Notes under the pieces: model-generated | Database searches by the model: none | What the model saw: only the letters and a program-made list of their open reading frames with translations | What the model was told of the DNA's origin: nothing | Source: a bacterium | GTDB taxonomy: Bacteria; Cyanobacteriota; Vampirovibrionia; Gastranaerophilales; Gastranaerophilaceae | DNA: 46,743 bases | Reading direction: 5' to 3' | Assembly (NCBI GenBank): GCA_017471365.1 | Contig: JAFUUC010000076.1 | Span: 1 to 46,743, forward strand | Part shown: piece by piece, positions 35,760-43,758 of the stretch | How the letters are laid out: each line of letters opens with the position of its first letter | Numbering within the stretch: position 1 is the first letter of the stretch | Program-made: the position numbers and the translations under genes

Positions 35760-36587
35760 TCATTTTAATTCCAATATAGCTTTTTCATAATCATCTTTTG
35801 ACGGAGCTTTTCCGTGCCAGCCAGCATTATTTTCCATAAAACTTACTCCCTTACCTTTTATTGTGTTGGCAACAATAACTGTAGGAGAATTTGCCTTTTT
35901 AGCATTTTCTATAGCATCAAAAATTTGGGCAATATTATGTCCATCAATTTCTATAACATTCCAGTTAAAAGCATGTAATTTATCTACAAGATTATCAAGC
36001 GGTTTTATATCTTCAGTACAACCATCAATCTGTAACCTGTTTCTATCAATTATAGCAATAATATTATCTAAATTTCTGGCAGGAGCCTGCATAAAAGCTT
36101 CCCAAACATTGCCTTCTTGTAGTTCACCGTCACCAAGTAGAACAAAAACTTTAGCCGGATTTTTGTCCATTTTCAAAGATAATGCAATCCCGCAGGCAAT
36201 AGATAATCCTTGCCCCAAAGATCCTGTTGCAACTTCAACACCTGGACACCATAAAGAAGGATGTCCCTGAAGTCTTGAACCAAGCATTCTAAAGGTTTTT
36301 AATTCAGATTTGTTTATAAAACCTAATTGTGACAACACTGAATAATATATGGGAGAAACATGACCTTTTGACAGTACAAAGCGATCTCTTTGATTATAAT
36401 CTTTAGACAACTTACCATTTAATGCATGCTTCATACATTTATGAAACAAAACAGTCATGATTTCACAAGAAGAAAGCGAACCGCCTATATGACCGGAAGC
36501 TGCCGTATAAACCATATCTAATATGTTTTTTCTATTTTCAAGACAAAGTTCTTCAATTTTCTTTATTTCGGATTCGCTTAATTTCAT
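35760..36587 (-). CDS. Transketolase, N-terminal (TPP-binding) subunit
   Basis: A 275-residue protein equal to the N-terminal half of transketolase. The TPP/Mg motif GDGELQEGNVWEA with downstream DRNRLQIDG is visible, as are SGHIGGSLSS and KGHVSPIYYS. Split transketolases work as a pair with a C-terminal subunit, normally the next gene. Here the next gene is the giant prepilin, so the partner must be elsewhere. The start overlaps the tagA stop by 4 bp (ATGA), showing translational coupling. Confidence 0.92.
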   Translation of the reverse strand: MKLSESEIKKIEELCLENRKNILDMVYTAASGHIGGSLSSCEIMTVLFHKCMKHALNGKLSKDYNQRDRFVLSKGHVSPIYYSVLSQLGFINKSELKTFRMLGSRLQGHPSLWCPGVEVATGSLGQGLSIACGIALSLKMDKNPAKVFVLLGDGELQEGNVWEAFMQAPARNLDNIIAIIDRNRLQIDGCTEDIKPLDNLVDKLHAFNWNVIEIDGHNIAQIFDAIENAKKANSPTVIVANTIKGKGVSFMENNAGWHGKAPSKDDYEKAILELK

Positions 36588-37303
36588 TTATTTTTACAAA
36601 ACCTTTCTTTTAAAACTCTTAAAACAAACAGCGGCAAAGTCGGGAAAATTCTCCTAAATCTCTTTGGCTCTTTTATTACCCTATAAAGCCACTCCAGACC
36701 CAAATTTTGATAAATTTTAGGAGCCCTTTCGACAACACCTGCCCACACATCAAAACTTCCACCGAGACCTATCATTGTCGTTTCAGGCATCCGTTTTTTA
36801 AGCTTATTTATAAAATATTCTTGTTTGGGAGAACCCAAAGCAACTAAAACCAGGTCAGCAGATGAACTTGAAACACTATCAAGTATTTGTTCATCATCGT
36901 CAAAATACCCGTCATGATAATAAACAATATTTATATTTTTAAATTCTTCATTAAGATTTTTTACAACAAGAGCAACAACCTCAGGCTTTGCACCTACTAA
37001 AGCAATACGTTTATTTTCTGTAAAAAACTTAATAATCAGTTCTCGACCCAACTCTATACCGGCAATTCTATGAACTTTATGCCCTAATATTCTTAAACCT
37101 AACTCAACACCAATACCATCAGGAACAACAAGTTCAGCATCACTAATTATTTTTGCAAAATCCGGATTTTTCAACGCAAATTCAATCATCTCCGGATTTA
37201 TCGTAACAACCTGACCGGGGTTATAAAATGCATAGTCAACAGCCTGCTCAAAGCTATACATATCCACATTAAATCCCAAAATATTTGCAAGATCCCTGCT
37301 CAT
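36584..37303 (-). CDS. tagA: TagA/WecG/CpsF family glycosyltransferase
   Basis: A 239-residue GT26 glycosyltransferase that adds an N-acetyl-mannosamine or related sugar to a lipid-linked acceptor on the cytoplasmic membrane face. Family motifs are PDGIGVELGLRILGH, the conserved LVALGSPKQEYFI, IGLGGSFDVWAG and the C-terminal RAPKIYQNLGLEWLYR with basic residues for membrane binding. It is first in an operon with the transketolase half. A TG-T-TATAAT extended -10 stands six bases before the ATG, so the mRNA is probably leaderless. Confidence 0.92.
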   Translation of the reverse strand: MSRDLANILGFNVDMYSFEQAVDYAFYNPGQVVTINPEMIEFALKNPDFAKIISDAELVVPDGIGVELGLRILGHKVHRIAGIELGRELIIKFFTENKRIALVGAKPEVVALVVKNLNEEFKNINIVYYHDGYFDDDEQILDSVSSSSADLVLVALGSPKQEYFINKLKKRMPETTMIGLGGSFDVWAGVVERAPKIYQNLGLEWLYRVIKEPKRFRRIFPTLPLFVLRVLKERFCKNK

Positions 37304-37309
37304 AAATTT

Positions 37310-37318
37310 ATTATAACA
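37310..37318 (-). promoter_or_regulatory. Leaderless promoter of tagA
   Basis: On the minus strand TGTTATAAT (TG-T-TATAAT) ends six bases before the tagA ATG at 37303. The whole divergent intergenic gap is 45 bp. Confidence 0.7.
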
Positions 37319-37333
37319 TATTATTTCAAATTA

Positions 37334-37342
37334 TGCTATAAT
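37334..37342 (+). promoter_or_regulatory. Leaderless promoter of the exported protein gene
   Basis: TGCTATAAT (TG-C-TATAAT) ends six bases before the ATG at 37349. It faces away from the tagA box in the same 45-bp gap. Confidence 0.7.
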
Positions 37343-37348
37343 TTGCGT

Positions 37349-38179
37349 ATGAAAGTAAAACTTTTGCAATTATTTTTTACTGTGTTGGTTTTAATATTAA
37401 CTCCGATAAAAACGTGGTCTGTACAATTTGATGTTCTGGTGCTTCCTACAAATTTATTTGAAGTTTGCGACAATTATTTTTGTTTTCCCGAAGCTTCAGA
37501 AATTGTTGCTCAGGATGTAGTAAATAATTTAAATTCATATAAAAATATTCAAGCAAACAACATTGCTTATATAAGATCTGTATTAAATAAAAACACAGAA
37601 TTGAAAAATAAAACAAAAAGCATGCTTGATAATTATAAAAATTTTAACAAGGTTGATTTTGAAACTCTAAAAATTTTGTCAGATACATTTGGGGGGAAAT
37701 CAACACTTCTGATTTCCTCATACTCAACAACAGACAAATCGACTATAAAACGTGATTTGTGGGATATACTTGAATTGTCAAGTGCATTTAAATTTACCTA
37801 TCCGTTTGAACTTAAAATAAATACCGTTTTAACAGATAACATAAATGGAATAATAATGTGGAGCGGTCATTACACAAAAAACGTATCTGACTCGAACGGT
37901 CACTTTAGTGCATCTAATCAAGCACAAGCAATATCACAATTTGAAAAAATAAAAGATTATTCAAAAAATAATGTATCTCAGAATATAAGCCAAAATGTTC
38001 ATCTTAGATTTTTCCCCCACGAAGTAAGGACTATTAACATTCCCCAAATAAAATCTGAACAAGAAACGAAATTTATGCCAAATGCCTTGGAAAAGCTTTC
38101 ACAGCCAAGAATGTTAAAAGAAATAGAAGATCGAGATAGGCATTTTGACTACACTAGAGAAGATATTTTTTCATTTTAA
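37349..38179 (+). CDS. Exported protein of unknown function
   Basis: A 276-residue protein with a Sec signal peptide (basic start, hydrophobic core LLQLFFTVLVLILTP, likely cleavage near TWS-VQF). The mature part has two early cysteines and no family I recognise. A stretch ITFG-type beta pattern (TLLISSYSTT, FKFTYPFELKINTVLT, GIIMWSGHYTKNV) hints at a beta-rich domain like that of lipoprotein-type surface proteins that build a NAME-by-index oligomer, but this is weak. The ATG at 37349 follows TATAAT-N6; the in-frame TTG at 37343 overlaps the promoter. Confidence 0.75.
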   Translation: MKVKLLQLFFTVLVLILTPIKTWSVQFDVLVLPTNLFEVCDNYFCFPEASEIVAQDVVNNLNSYKNIQANNIAYIRSVLNKNTELKNKTKSMLDNYKNFNKVDFETLKILSDTFGGKSTLLISSYSTTDKSTIKRDLWDILELSSAFKFTYPFELKINTVLTDNINGIIMWSGHYTKNVSDSNGHFSASNQAQAISQFEKIKDYSKNNVSQNISQNVHLRFFPHEVRTINIPQIKSEQETKFMPNALEKLSQPRMLKEIEDRDRHFDYTREDIFSF

Positions 38180-38258
38180 TCAGGCAGGTTTCAACGCCCA
38201 GCTTTTCAGCATCTGCTTGCAGATCGAACCGAATATATCCGTTCTTCACCATGACCAT
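38180..38258. other. Gene-free spacer of mixed composition
   Basis: This spacer between the exported protein gene and the tRNA terminator is less AT-rich than its neighbours. It contains a small perfect inverted repeat ATCTGC-TT-GCAGAT (38211-38224) without a T-run. I see no coding signal in it. The further gap 38381-38508 upstream of the next gene is very AT-rich and holds only promoter-like TATAA stretches. Confidence 0.4.
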
Positions 38259-38295
38259 AAACTAAAAAAGCCCCCAAAGGGAGCTTCTTTAGTTT
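38259..38295 (-). terminator. Terminator of tRNA-Leu
   Basis: On the minus strand AGCTCCC-TTT-GGGGGCT is followed by a T6 run. The flanks AAACTAAA and TTTAGTTT also pair, giving a long stem of about 17 bp that begins right at the tRNA 3' end. Confidence 0.85.
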
Positions 38296-38380
38296 GCCGG
38301 TGGTCGGGGTCGAACCGACACGAGGTGTGATCCTCACCAGATTTTGAGTCTGGCACGTCTACCAATTCCATCACACCGGC
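38295..38380 (-). tRNA. tRNA-Leu (anticodon CAA)
   Basis: An 86-base class II tRNA on the minus strand. The acceptor GCCGGTG pairs with CACCGGC, with discriminator A. The anticodon stem CCAGA/TCTGG holds the loop CTCAAAA, so the anticodon is CAA (reads UUG). The long variable arm with GAGGATCACACCTC and the T-arm GTCGG-TTCGACC-CCGAC are present. CCA is not encoded. Confidence 0.95.
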
Positions 38381-38508
38381 TTGACGTTCTATAATATAAT
38401 TCTAACAGAAAAATATTATTTTTCAAGAACTTTTTTAAATAATATTTGTTCATCATTATTAAACAATCGTCTAATATTTTTTTTTAACGAATATAAGATA
38501 TAAATTAT

Positions 38509-39303
38509 ATGAAAAAATACATTTACCTTTTAATTACTATACTAACATTTTCTCAAATGTCACTTGCAACAACCTATACCGGTGAAGTAACAAAAATTGA
38601 TCAAAACCAAAGCAATCAAGTAATTGACTCAAAAACAAAGAATGGAGTTGAATTTGCCAAAATAAGTATTCCTCAAAAAAATTTTCGTACTTACACTGAT
38701 GCAAATGGAAATTTTGAGCTTCCTAATGTACAAATACAGCAACCAACAATTTTAAACATAGAAAAAGAAGGTTACAGACCATTTTCTCTCACCATTAATA
38801 AAGGTTCTAACATAGCTGCAACCCCTATGAAAATTGAAATTGCCAAAAATGAGCCAATGGATATTGCTATTGACACTGAAATTTTACACCTCGGTGATGA
38901 CAGTTTTTCAAAAAATTCTGCCAATGCTGCTGATTTTAAACTAAAATCAATAGGACCATACTATTCGAAAGATTTTAATATGAACTCTGAAGCTAAACAC
39001 AGAGCAAATTATCTTGTAATAGGTTCAATCGTAGGGCTTGATACTAAGCTTGCAAAATCTATGGGACAAAATAGAATTACAACAAGAGCCTATGCTGAAC
39101 CCGCTCAAATATATTTTAATGGTAAAAAAATTGGGGAATTAACTATAAACGGCGATAACCAGAGAATAAAAATCCCGAACAGCTTGATAGTATCAAATGC
39201 TCCAAACCAACTTACGATTAAAACAGGACGTAACATGTTTGCCAAAGACCATATAGACTATGACGACATAGAAATTATGAACTTATCAATCCTGAGCGAA
39301 TAA
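38509..39303 (+). CDS. Exported protein with carboxypeptidase-regulatory-like domain
   Basis: A 264-residue protein with a signal peptide (MKKYIYLLITILTFSQMSLA). Residues about 25-110 resemble the carboxypeptidase-regulatory-like beta-sandwich: a variable start, then TYTDANGNFELPNV and ILNIEKEGYRPFSLTI, the usual (T/S)D.(N/D)G.F.(L/I) and K.GY...... pattern. The C-terminal half (about 160-264) is a separate beta-rich domain I do not recognise. No Shine-Dalgarno is visible; TATAAA lies close to the ATG, so a very short leader is likely. It probably acts at the cell surface or in the periplasm. A terminator follows. Confidence 0.75.
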   Translation: MKKYIYLLITILTFSQMSLATTYTGEVTKIDQNQSNQVIDSKTKNGVEFAKISIPQKNFRTYTDANGNFELPNVQIQQPTILNIEKEGYRPFSLTINKGSNIAATPMKIEIAKNEPMDIAIDTEILHLGDDSFSKNSANAADFKLKSIGPYYSKDFNMNSEAKHRANYLVIGSIVGLDTKLAKSMGQNRITTRAYAEPAQIYFNGKKIGELTINGDNQRIKIPNSLIVSNAPNQLTIKTGRNMFAKDHIDYDDIEIMNLSILSE

Positions 39304-39335
39304 AAAAAGCAAAGTATAAATCTACTTTGCTTTTT
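39304..39335. terminator. Bidirectional terminator before ftsZ 3' end
   Basis: GCAAAGTA and TACTTTGC form an 8-bp stem with A-run and T-run flanks (AAAAA before, TTTTT after), serving both the exported-protein gene and the convergent ftsZ. Confidence 0.88.
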
Positions 39336-39358
39336 AAGTTATGATAACATTCAACACA

Positions 39359-40528
39359 CTATCTTTTTAAAAAATCAGGAATTTCAATATTAGTGAAATT
39401 GCTGTTTGAGTTATCAACACTTGATTTCGGCTGATTATTAAAAGCACCTGCAAAGAAATCAGCTGCATTCAAAGATGAACTATCGCTGCCAACACCAAAT
39501 GAAGAAACAGACGAAGATAAGTTCGATTTCAACTCAAAACCTGTCGCAATAACAGTAATCTGTATTTCACCCTGAATTTTTTCATCAACCGCTGTACCAA
39601 TGATAACAGTCGCATCATCAAGCACTGCGTCATGTATAATACTAGCCGCATCACTAATTTCATGAATGCCCATATCCGGCCCACCTGTAATATTTACAAT
39701 TACACCGGAAGCACCGTTTATTGAAGATTCAAGCAACTGGGAATTAATAGCCTGTTGTGCAGCCTTAACAGCTCTACCCTCACCCTGAGCTCTACCAATA
39801 CCCATCAATGCAGAACCCGAAGACTGCATAACAGTTTTAACGTCTGCAAAGTCAACATTTATTATACCCGGAACAGTGATAATATCCGATATTCCCTGAA
39901 CTCCACGAAGCAAAACTTCATCAACTATAATAAATGACTCAGGTAGAGAAACCTGTCTATCAACAACCTGCAATAACTTATCGTTAGGAATAACAATTAC
40001 TGCATCCACAAATTCTTTCAACTTATCCAGTCCTGCATTAGCCTGGTTTTGTCTTTTCTTGCCTTCCCAAGAAAAAGGTTTTGTTACAACTGCAATCGTC
40101 AAAATTCCCAATTCTTTAGCGATTTTAGCAACGACAGGAGCAGCACCGGTACCGGTACCACCGCCCATACCAGCCGTAATAAATACCATATCAGAACCTT
40201 CGAGAGCTTGAGTTATTTCTTGTTGTGCCTCCTCAGCGGCTTTCTCGCCAACAACCGGATCCCCACCGGCACCAAGTCCCTGTGTGGAATTTGAACCTAG
40301 TTGAATACGATTTTTAGTCTGACCGGTATACAATACCTGCAAATCAGTGTTCATTAGCCAAAATTCAACACCCGAAAGTCCTGACTGAATCATGCGATTA
40401 ACAGCGTTACCGCCACCGCCGCCAACTCCTACTACCTTGATTTTTGTAGGATTAGCACCAGAACCAATAACTCTGTCTTGAACTGGACTTTCCTTGCTTG
40501 CAAATAGATCTGAAACGATATTTTCCAC
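39359..40528 (-). CDS. ftsZ: Cell division protein FtsZ
   Basis: A tubulin-like GTPase of 389 residues that builds the division ring. GGGGGNAVN is near residue 36, the tubulin signature GGGTGTG is at 122-128, and the T7 synergy loop reads NVDFADVKTVM. A short variable linker leads to the C-terminal conserved tail EIPDFLKR that binds FtsA/SepF-type partners. The start is a GTG at 40528 with AGAGGT 7-9 bases upstream. The usual fts/mur cluster is not adjacent; nadK is the upstream neighbour. Confidence 0.97.
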   Translation of the reverse strand: MENIVSDLFASKESPVQDRVIGSGANPTKIKVVGVGGGGGNAVNRMIQSGLSGVEFWLMNTDLQVLYTGQTKNRIQLGSNSTQGLGAGGDPVVGEKAAEEAQQEITQALEGSDMVFITAGMGGGTGTGAAPVVAKIAKELGILTIAVVTKPFSWEGKKRQNQANAGLDKLKEFVDAVIVIPNDKLLQVVDRQVSLPESFIIVDEVLLRGVQGISDIITVPGIINVDFADVKTVMQSSGSALMGIGRAQGEGRAVKAAQQAINSQLLESSINGASGVIVNITGGPDMGIHEISDAASIIHDAVLDDATVIIGTAVDEKIQGEIQITVIATGFELKSNLSSSVSSFGVGSDSSSLNAADFFAGAFNNQPKSSVDNSNSNFTNIEIPDFLKR

Positions 40529-40640
40529 TTTGTTTACCTCTTAATTTTATAGCTATTTCGATATGACAACATATTATTTTAAATAGAGAAAAAGTACAAG
40601 AAAATTAAATCAAATATGAACAAAATTTAATATAAGAAAA

Positions 40641-41429
40641 CTAGAAATTTGCAGGTGATGTTCCCCAATTTAATTTTGTCCTTAAAACTGTGAAAAAATT
40701 ATTATCTTTTAAAAGAACCAGATTAGCACAATTTTCAGATTTTCCAACCACAATTTTATTTGTAACAGAAAGTGATTTTTGCCCATCAGCACTAACACTA
40801 AAATTAGATGTTTTTATAGATGAAATTGCAATTTTACTATTAGAACTAACTACAATTGGTCGTGCAGAAAATGTATGCGGGCAAATTGGGATTATCGTAA
40901 TATTATCTAATTCTGGAGTCAAAATAGGACCACCCGCAGCCATTGAATAAGCTGTCGAACCTGTGGGAGTTGAAATAATCAGACCGTCTGCTAAATACTC
41001 ACAAACAAAACGTCCGTTAATCTCCAGTAAAAATCCTCCAAGCCTCGAACAATCTTCACCTTTGACCACAAAATCATTTAAAGCGACAATATTACCCGAC
41101 TTGAGCATAATACGTTTTTCAATTTTATAATCTCCAGCAAGAATTTGTCCGACGGCTGATTCTAAATTATCACCACCGGCTTGAGATAGAAAACCTAATC
41201 TGCCAAGATTAACACCAAAAATAGCGGTATTATACTCCGAATAAAATCGGGCAGACTTCAATATTGTACCATCTCCACCAATCACAAAAACTAAATCATA
41301 TCCCTTTTTCAGGTTATCAATATCTAAAATATCAACACTTTCATTGTATTTTTCCAAAATGGAAAGTAAATTTTGCATAGCTGCTTTTGATGAATCTATA
41401 TTCGGATTATAACAAAGTGCATATTTCAT
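40641..41429 (-). CDS. nadK: NAD kinase
   Basis: A 262-residue NAD kinase that makes NADP. The catalytic GGDGT is at residues 51-55, followed by NLGRLGF, and DGLIISTPTGSTAYSMAAGGPI holds the NAD-binding loop. The length is slightly short but complete. TATAAA lies eight bases before the ATG with no ribosome binding site, so the transcript is probably leaderless or has a 1-2 base leader. Confidence 0.94.
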   Translation of the reverse strand: MKYALCYNPNIDSSKAAMQNLLSILEKYNESVDILDIDNLKKGYDLVFVIGGDGTILKSARFYSEYNTAIFGVNLGRLGFLSQAGGDNLESAVGQILAGDYKIEKRIMLKSGNIVALNDFVVKGEDCSRLGGFLLEINGRFVCEYLADGLIISTPTGSTAYSMAAGGPILTPELDNITIIPICPHTFSARPIVVSSNSKIAISSIKTSNFSVSADGQKSLSVTNKIVVGKSENCANLVLLKDNNFFTVLRTKLNWGTSPANF

Positions 41430-41437
41430 ACGATTAG

Positions 41438-41443
41438 TTTATA
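41438..41443 (-). promoter_or_regulatory. -10 box of nadK
   Basis: TATAAA on the minus strand, eight bases before the nadK ATG, in the 47-bp divergent gap shared with the GIY-YIG gene. Confidence 0.5.
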
Positions 41444-41464
41444 TCAAATATTTAAGAAATAAAG

Positions 41465-41470
41465 TATAAT
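41465..41470 (+). promoter_or_regulatory. -10 box of the GIY-YIG gene, leaderless
   Basis: TATAAT followed by exactly six bases (AATAAA) and the ATG at 41477. The -35 region is weak. Confidence 0.6.
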
Positions 41471-41476
41471 AATAAA

Positions 41477-41740
41477 ATGCCCAAAGGTAATTTTGTATAT
41501 ATACTTTTAACCGAACACAATACCCTATACTGTGGCTATAGTGACGATGTTGAAAAAAGATTTGCCGAACATAAAGAAGGTAAAGGTGCAAAATATACAC
41601 GAGCATTCAAGCCAGTAAAAATTGTTTATACAAAAGAGTTTCCTACCAAATCTGAAGCTCTAAAAGAAGAATATCGTATTAAACATAAACTTAATAAGAA
41701 ACAGAAACTTGATTTAATATCAAACTCAAATAATGATTAA
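41477..41740 (+). CDS. GIY-YIG nuclease superfamily protein (UPF0213/YhbQ-like)
   Basis: An 87-residue single-domain protein. The YIG half of the motif appears as FVYILLTEHNTLYCGYS. It is followed by the family Arg/His helix VEKRFAEHKEGKGAKYTRAFKPVKIVY and a Glu in EALKEEYRIK that would bind metal. Small stand-alone members are of uncertain role, probably DNA repair or nucleic acid processing. It overlaps the convergent coiled-coil protein gene by 4 bp. Confidence 0.9.
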   Translation: MPKGNFVYILLTEHNTLYCGYSDDVEKRFAEHKEGKGAKYTRAFKPVKIVYTKEFPTKSEALKEEYRIKHKLNKKQKLDLISNSNND

Positions 41741-43068
41741 TTTTCCATTTTTTTAATTTTTTCATCAAGTTTATCAATTTTTTTCTGTTGTTTTTCAATT
41801 TGTTTATTCGTTTTTTCAATATCCTTATTCGCCTGATCAAGCAAATACTGATTGTATGCAGCTTCAAGCTCCGTTCCTGATGTCGATCCGGATAATGATC
41901 GAAGTTTTTTATAATTTTTGTAATCATCCTTATAATCAGCATCAAGATCTTTTAATTTATATTTATATTCGTCATTAATTGATTTTACGAGTTCTTTATC
42001 TGCATTTTTACTTTGTTTAATAAGAACTTTTGACTGTTGTTTAAGATATTTTTCTTGACTAACTACGGTCTGATATTCTTTTGCACCGTCTTTTAAAAGT
42101 TTAAAACCATTGGAAGAAACGGCCGGAACAGCATCTTTATCAAAACTTATTAACTGTGATTGGTTGCCCTTAATATCTATACTCCAAGCACCAAGATAAA
42201 TCGGAGTTTCACCCGTATACGCATAAGCCTGGACGGCAACTCTGTCAACATCTTCTCGCAAAAATCCCAAAGGATAAATATCCCAGCGTTTTGCATCAAG
42301 ATTAACTTTCATATATTCTTTCCAAAAATAAACTACAGCACCCCTTACATCGCTAAGATCATAAGTAAGTTTTGTATCAAAATCATAAATATAAATTTTC
42401 GTTTCCCATATACCATCTTCGCTGCTGCCTAATTTTTCCTTAACAAGCAATTTTTTCCCATCTTCAGAAAAATCAACCGGAGTAAGAGTTCTAAATGCTG
42501 CATAACTATTAATAGTTTTATCAGTAGACATTATAGGTTCAGGATTTTTTTTTGCCACATTTGCTCTTAACATTTTTGCAATATTATTTTCGCCTTCAAG
42601 CGGAATAACAAACAAATCTGTTGCGACTGCCGCACTATCAGGGTAATAGTAAACAGCCGGATAAACCAGCAAAGAAAAATCCGGAGAAGTAATACCTTGA
42701 GCATTTATCTGCCTTAAAGCAAACAAACGTTTACCAAGGGTCAATTCAGCTCTACCTGGCGGGTTATTATACCTGACAATTTTATACAAAGGCTGAGGAA
42801 CATATTTAAAATCTGAAGGAAGGTCCAATTGAGGTATAGGGAAATCTGTTTGAGTTTTATCCTTATATTCTGACGCCTTTTCATATTCCTCTACTGTCAT
42901 ATAACCGGAAGGTGTACGATTAAGAATTTTACTATTGCGTTCATTCTTTAAATCATTTTTCAAAACGCCATATTGATACTTAATTTCTCTGGAACGATAA
43001 TCCGAAGCTAAGACACAAATTGAGCAAAAAAACAAACAAATCAGTAGTAAAAAGCAACGCTTTAGCAT
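41737..43068 (-). CDS. Exported protein with C-terminal coiled coil
   Basis: A 443-residue protein with an N-terminal signal peptide (hydrophobic FLLLICLFFCSICVLA; a cysteine near the cleavage site makes a lipoprotein possible, though no clear lipobox is seen). Residues about 90-300 look like a beta-rich domain. Residues about 320-443 are Lys/Asp/Glu-rich coiled coil ending NKQIEKQQKKIDKLDEKIKK. I recognise no family. It lies 2 bp downstream of the response regulator, so it may be the output or a sensor accessory of that two-component system. Confidence 0.75.
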   Translation of the reverse strand: MLKRCFLLLICLFFCSICVLASDYRSREIKYQYGVLKNDLKNERNSKILNRTPSGYMTVEEYEKASEYKDKTQTDFPIPQLDLPSDFKYVPQPLYKIVRYNNPPGRAELTLGKRLFALRQINAQGITSPDFSLLVYPAVYYYPDSAAVATDLFVIPLEGENNIAKMLRANVAKKNPEPIMSTDKTINSYAAFRTLTPVDFSEDGKKLLVKEKLGSSEDGIWETKIYIYDFDTKLTYDLSDVRGAVVYFWKEYMKVNLDAKRWDIYPLGFLREDVDRVAVQAYAYTGETPIYLGAWSIDIKGNQSQLISFDKDAVPAVSSNGFKLLKDGAKEYQTVVSQEKYLKQQSKVLIKQSKNADKELVKSINDEYKYKLKDLDADYKDDYKNYKKLRSLSGSTSGTELEAAYNQYLLDQANKDIEKTNKQIEKQQKKIDKLDEKIKKMEN

Positions 43069-43070
43069 AA

Positions 43071-43748
43071 TTATACCAGTCCGTCTTTCATCGCTGTTGC
43101 AACTGCTTTTGAACGTGTTTTAACATAAAGTTTTTGCAAAATATTGTGAACGTGAGTTTTTGTTGTTGCTATAGTAATAACAAGCTTTTTTGATATTTGA
43201 GGGTTTTTTAACCCTTCCACAAGAAGTGCTAAAACTTCCATTTCACGCTCAGTCAAACCATAAAGATTTTTACCTTTTTGATAATTTATTTCACCGGAAC
43301 GTTTTTCATCAGTCTGGCTATTTTTTCTAATATTAGACAAAACAACTCTTGCAATAGCAGGATCTAACCAACCCACTCCTTCACTAACAGCCTTTATCGC
43401 GGCAATAGTTTGCTCAGAAGTAGCACCTTTAGTAATGTAACCGTCAGCACCTGCTGCAAAAGAATCCAAAATATCATCTTCATTATCACGCGATGTATTC
43501 ATCAAAACCTTTATATCAGGATTTTCATTTTTAATTTTTCGAGTAGCTTCTATACCGTCAATTGTAGGCAAACCAATATCCATAATAACAAGATTAGGTT
43601 TCAAACTCAAAGCCTGTTCAACACCTTCCGGACCGTCAGCATAAGCACCTAAAACTTCTATTGATTCATTCCTTGACAGTGCGAATGACAACCCCATTCT
43701 TGTCATATCGTGATCTTCTACTATAATAACTCCTATTTTTTTACTCAT
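43071..43748 (-). CDS. NarL/LuxR-family response regulator
   Basis: A 225-residue regulator with a receiver domain (acidic pocket E11-D12, phosphoacceptor D57 in VIMDIGLP, then Thr-region NTSRD and the conserved Lys in YITKGATSE). A C-terminal LuxR-type HTH reads LTEREMEVLALLVEGLKNPQISKKLVI. It is 10 bp after the histidine kinase gene and is almost certainly its partner. Phosphorylated NarL-type regulators bind DNA as dimers; targets are unknown. Confidence 0.93.
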   Translation of the reverse strand: MSKKIGVIIVEDHDMTRMGLSFALSRNESIEVLGAYADGPEGVEQALSLKPNLVIMDIGLPTIDGIEATRKIKNENPDIKVLMNTSRDNEDDILDSFAAGADGYITKGATSEQTIAAIKAVSEGVGWLDPAIARVVLSNIRKNSQTDEKRSGEINYQKGKNLYGLTEREMEVLALLVEGLKNPQISKKLVITIATTKTHVHNILQKLYVKTRSKAVATAMKDGLV

Positions 43749-43758
43749 AATATCCGCC

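Noticed and set aside
38145-38330. A 61-codon ORF running across the tRNA-Leu region
   Set aside because: It overlaps the exported-protein stop, the terminator and the tRNA antisense strand; the open frame is an accident of tRNA sequence.
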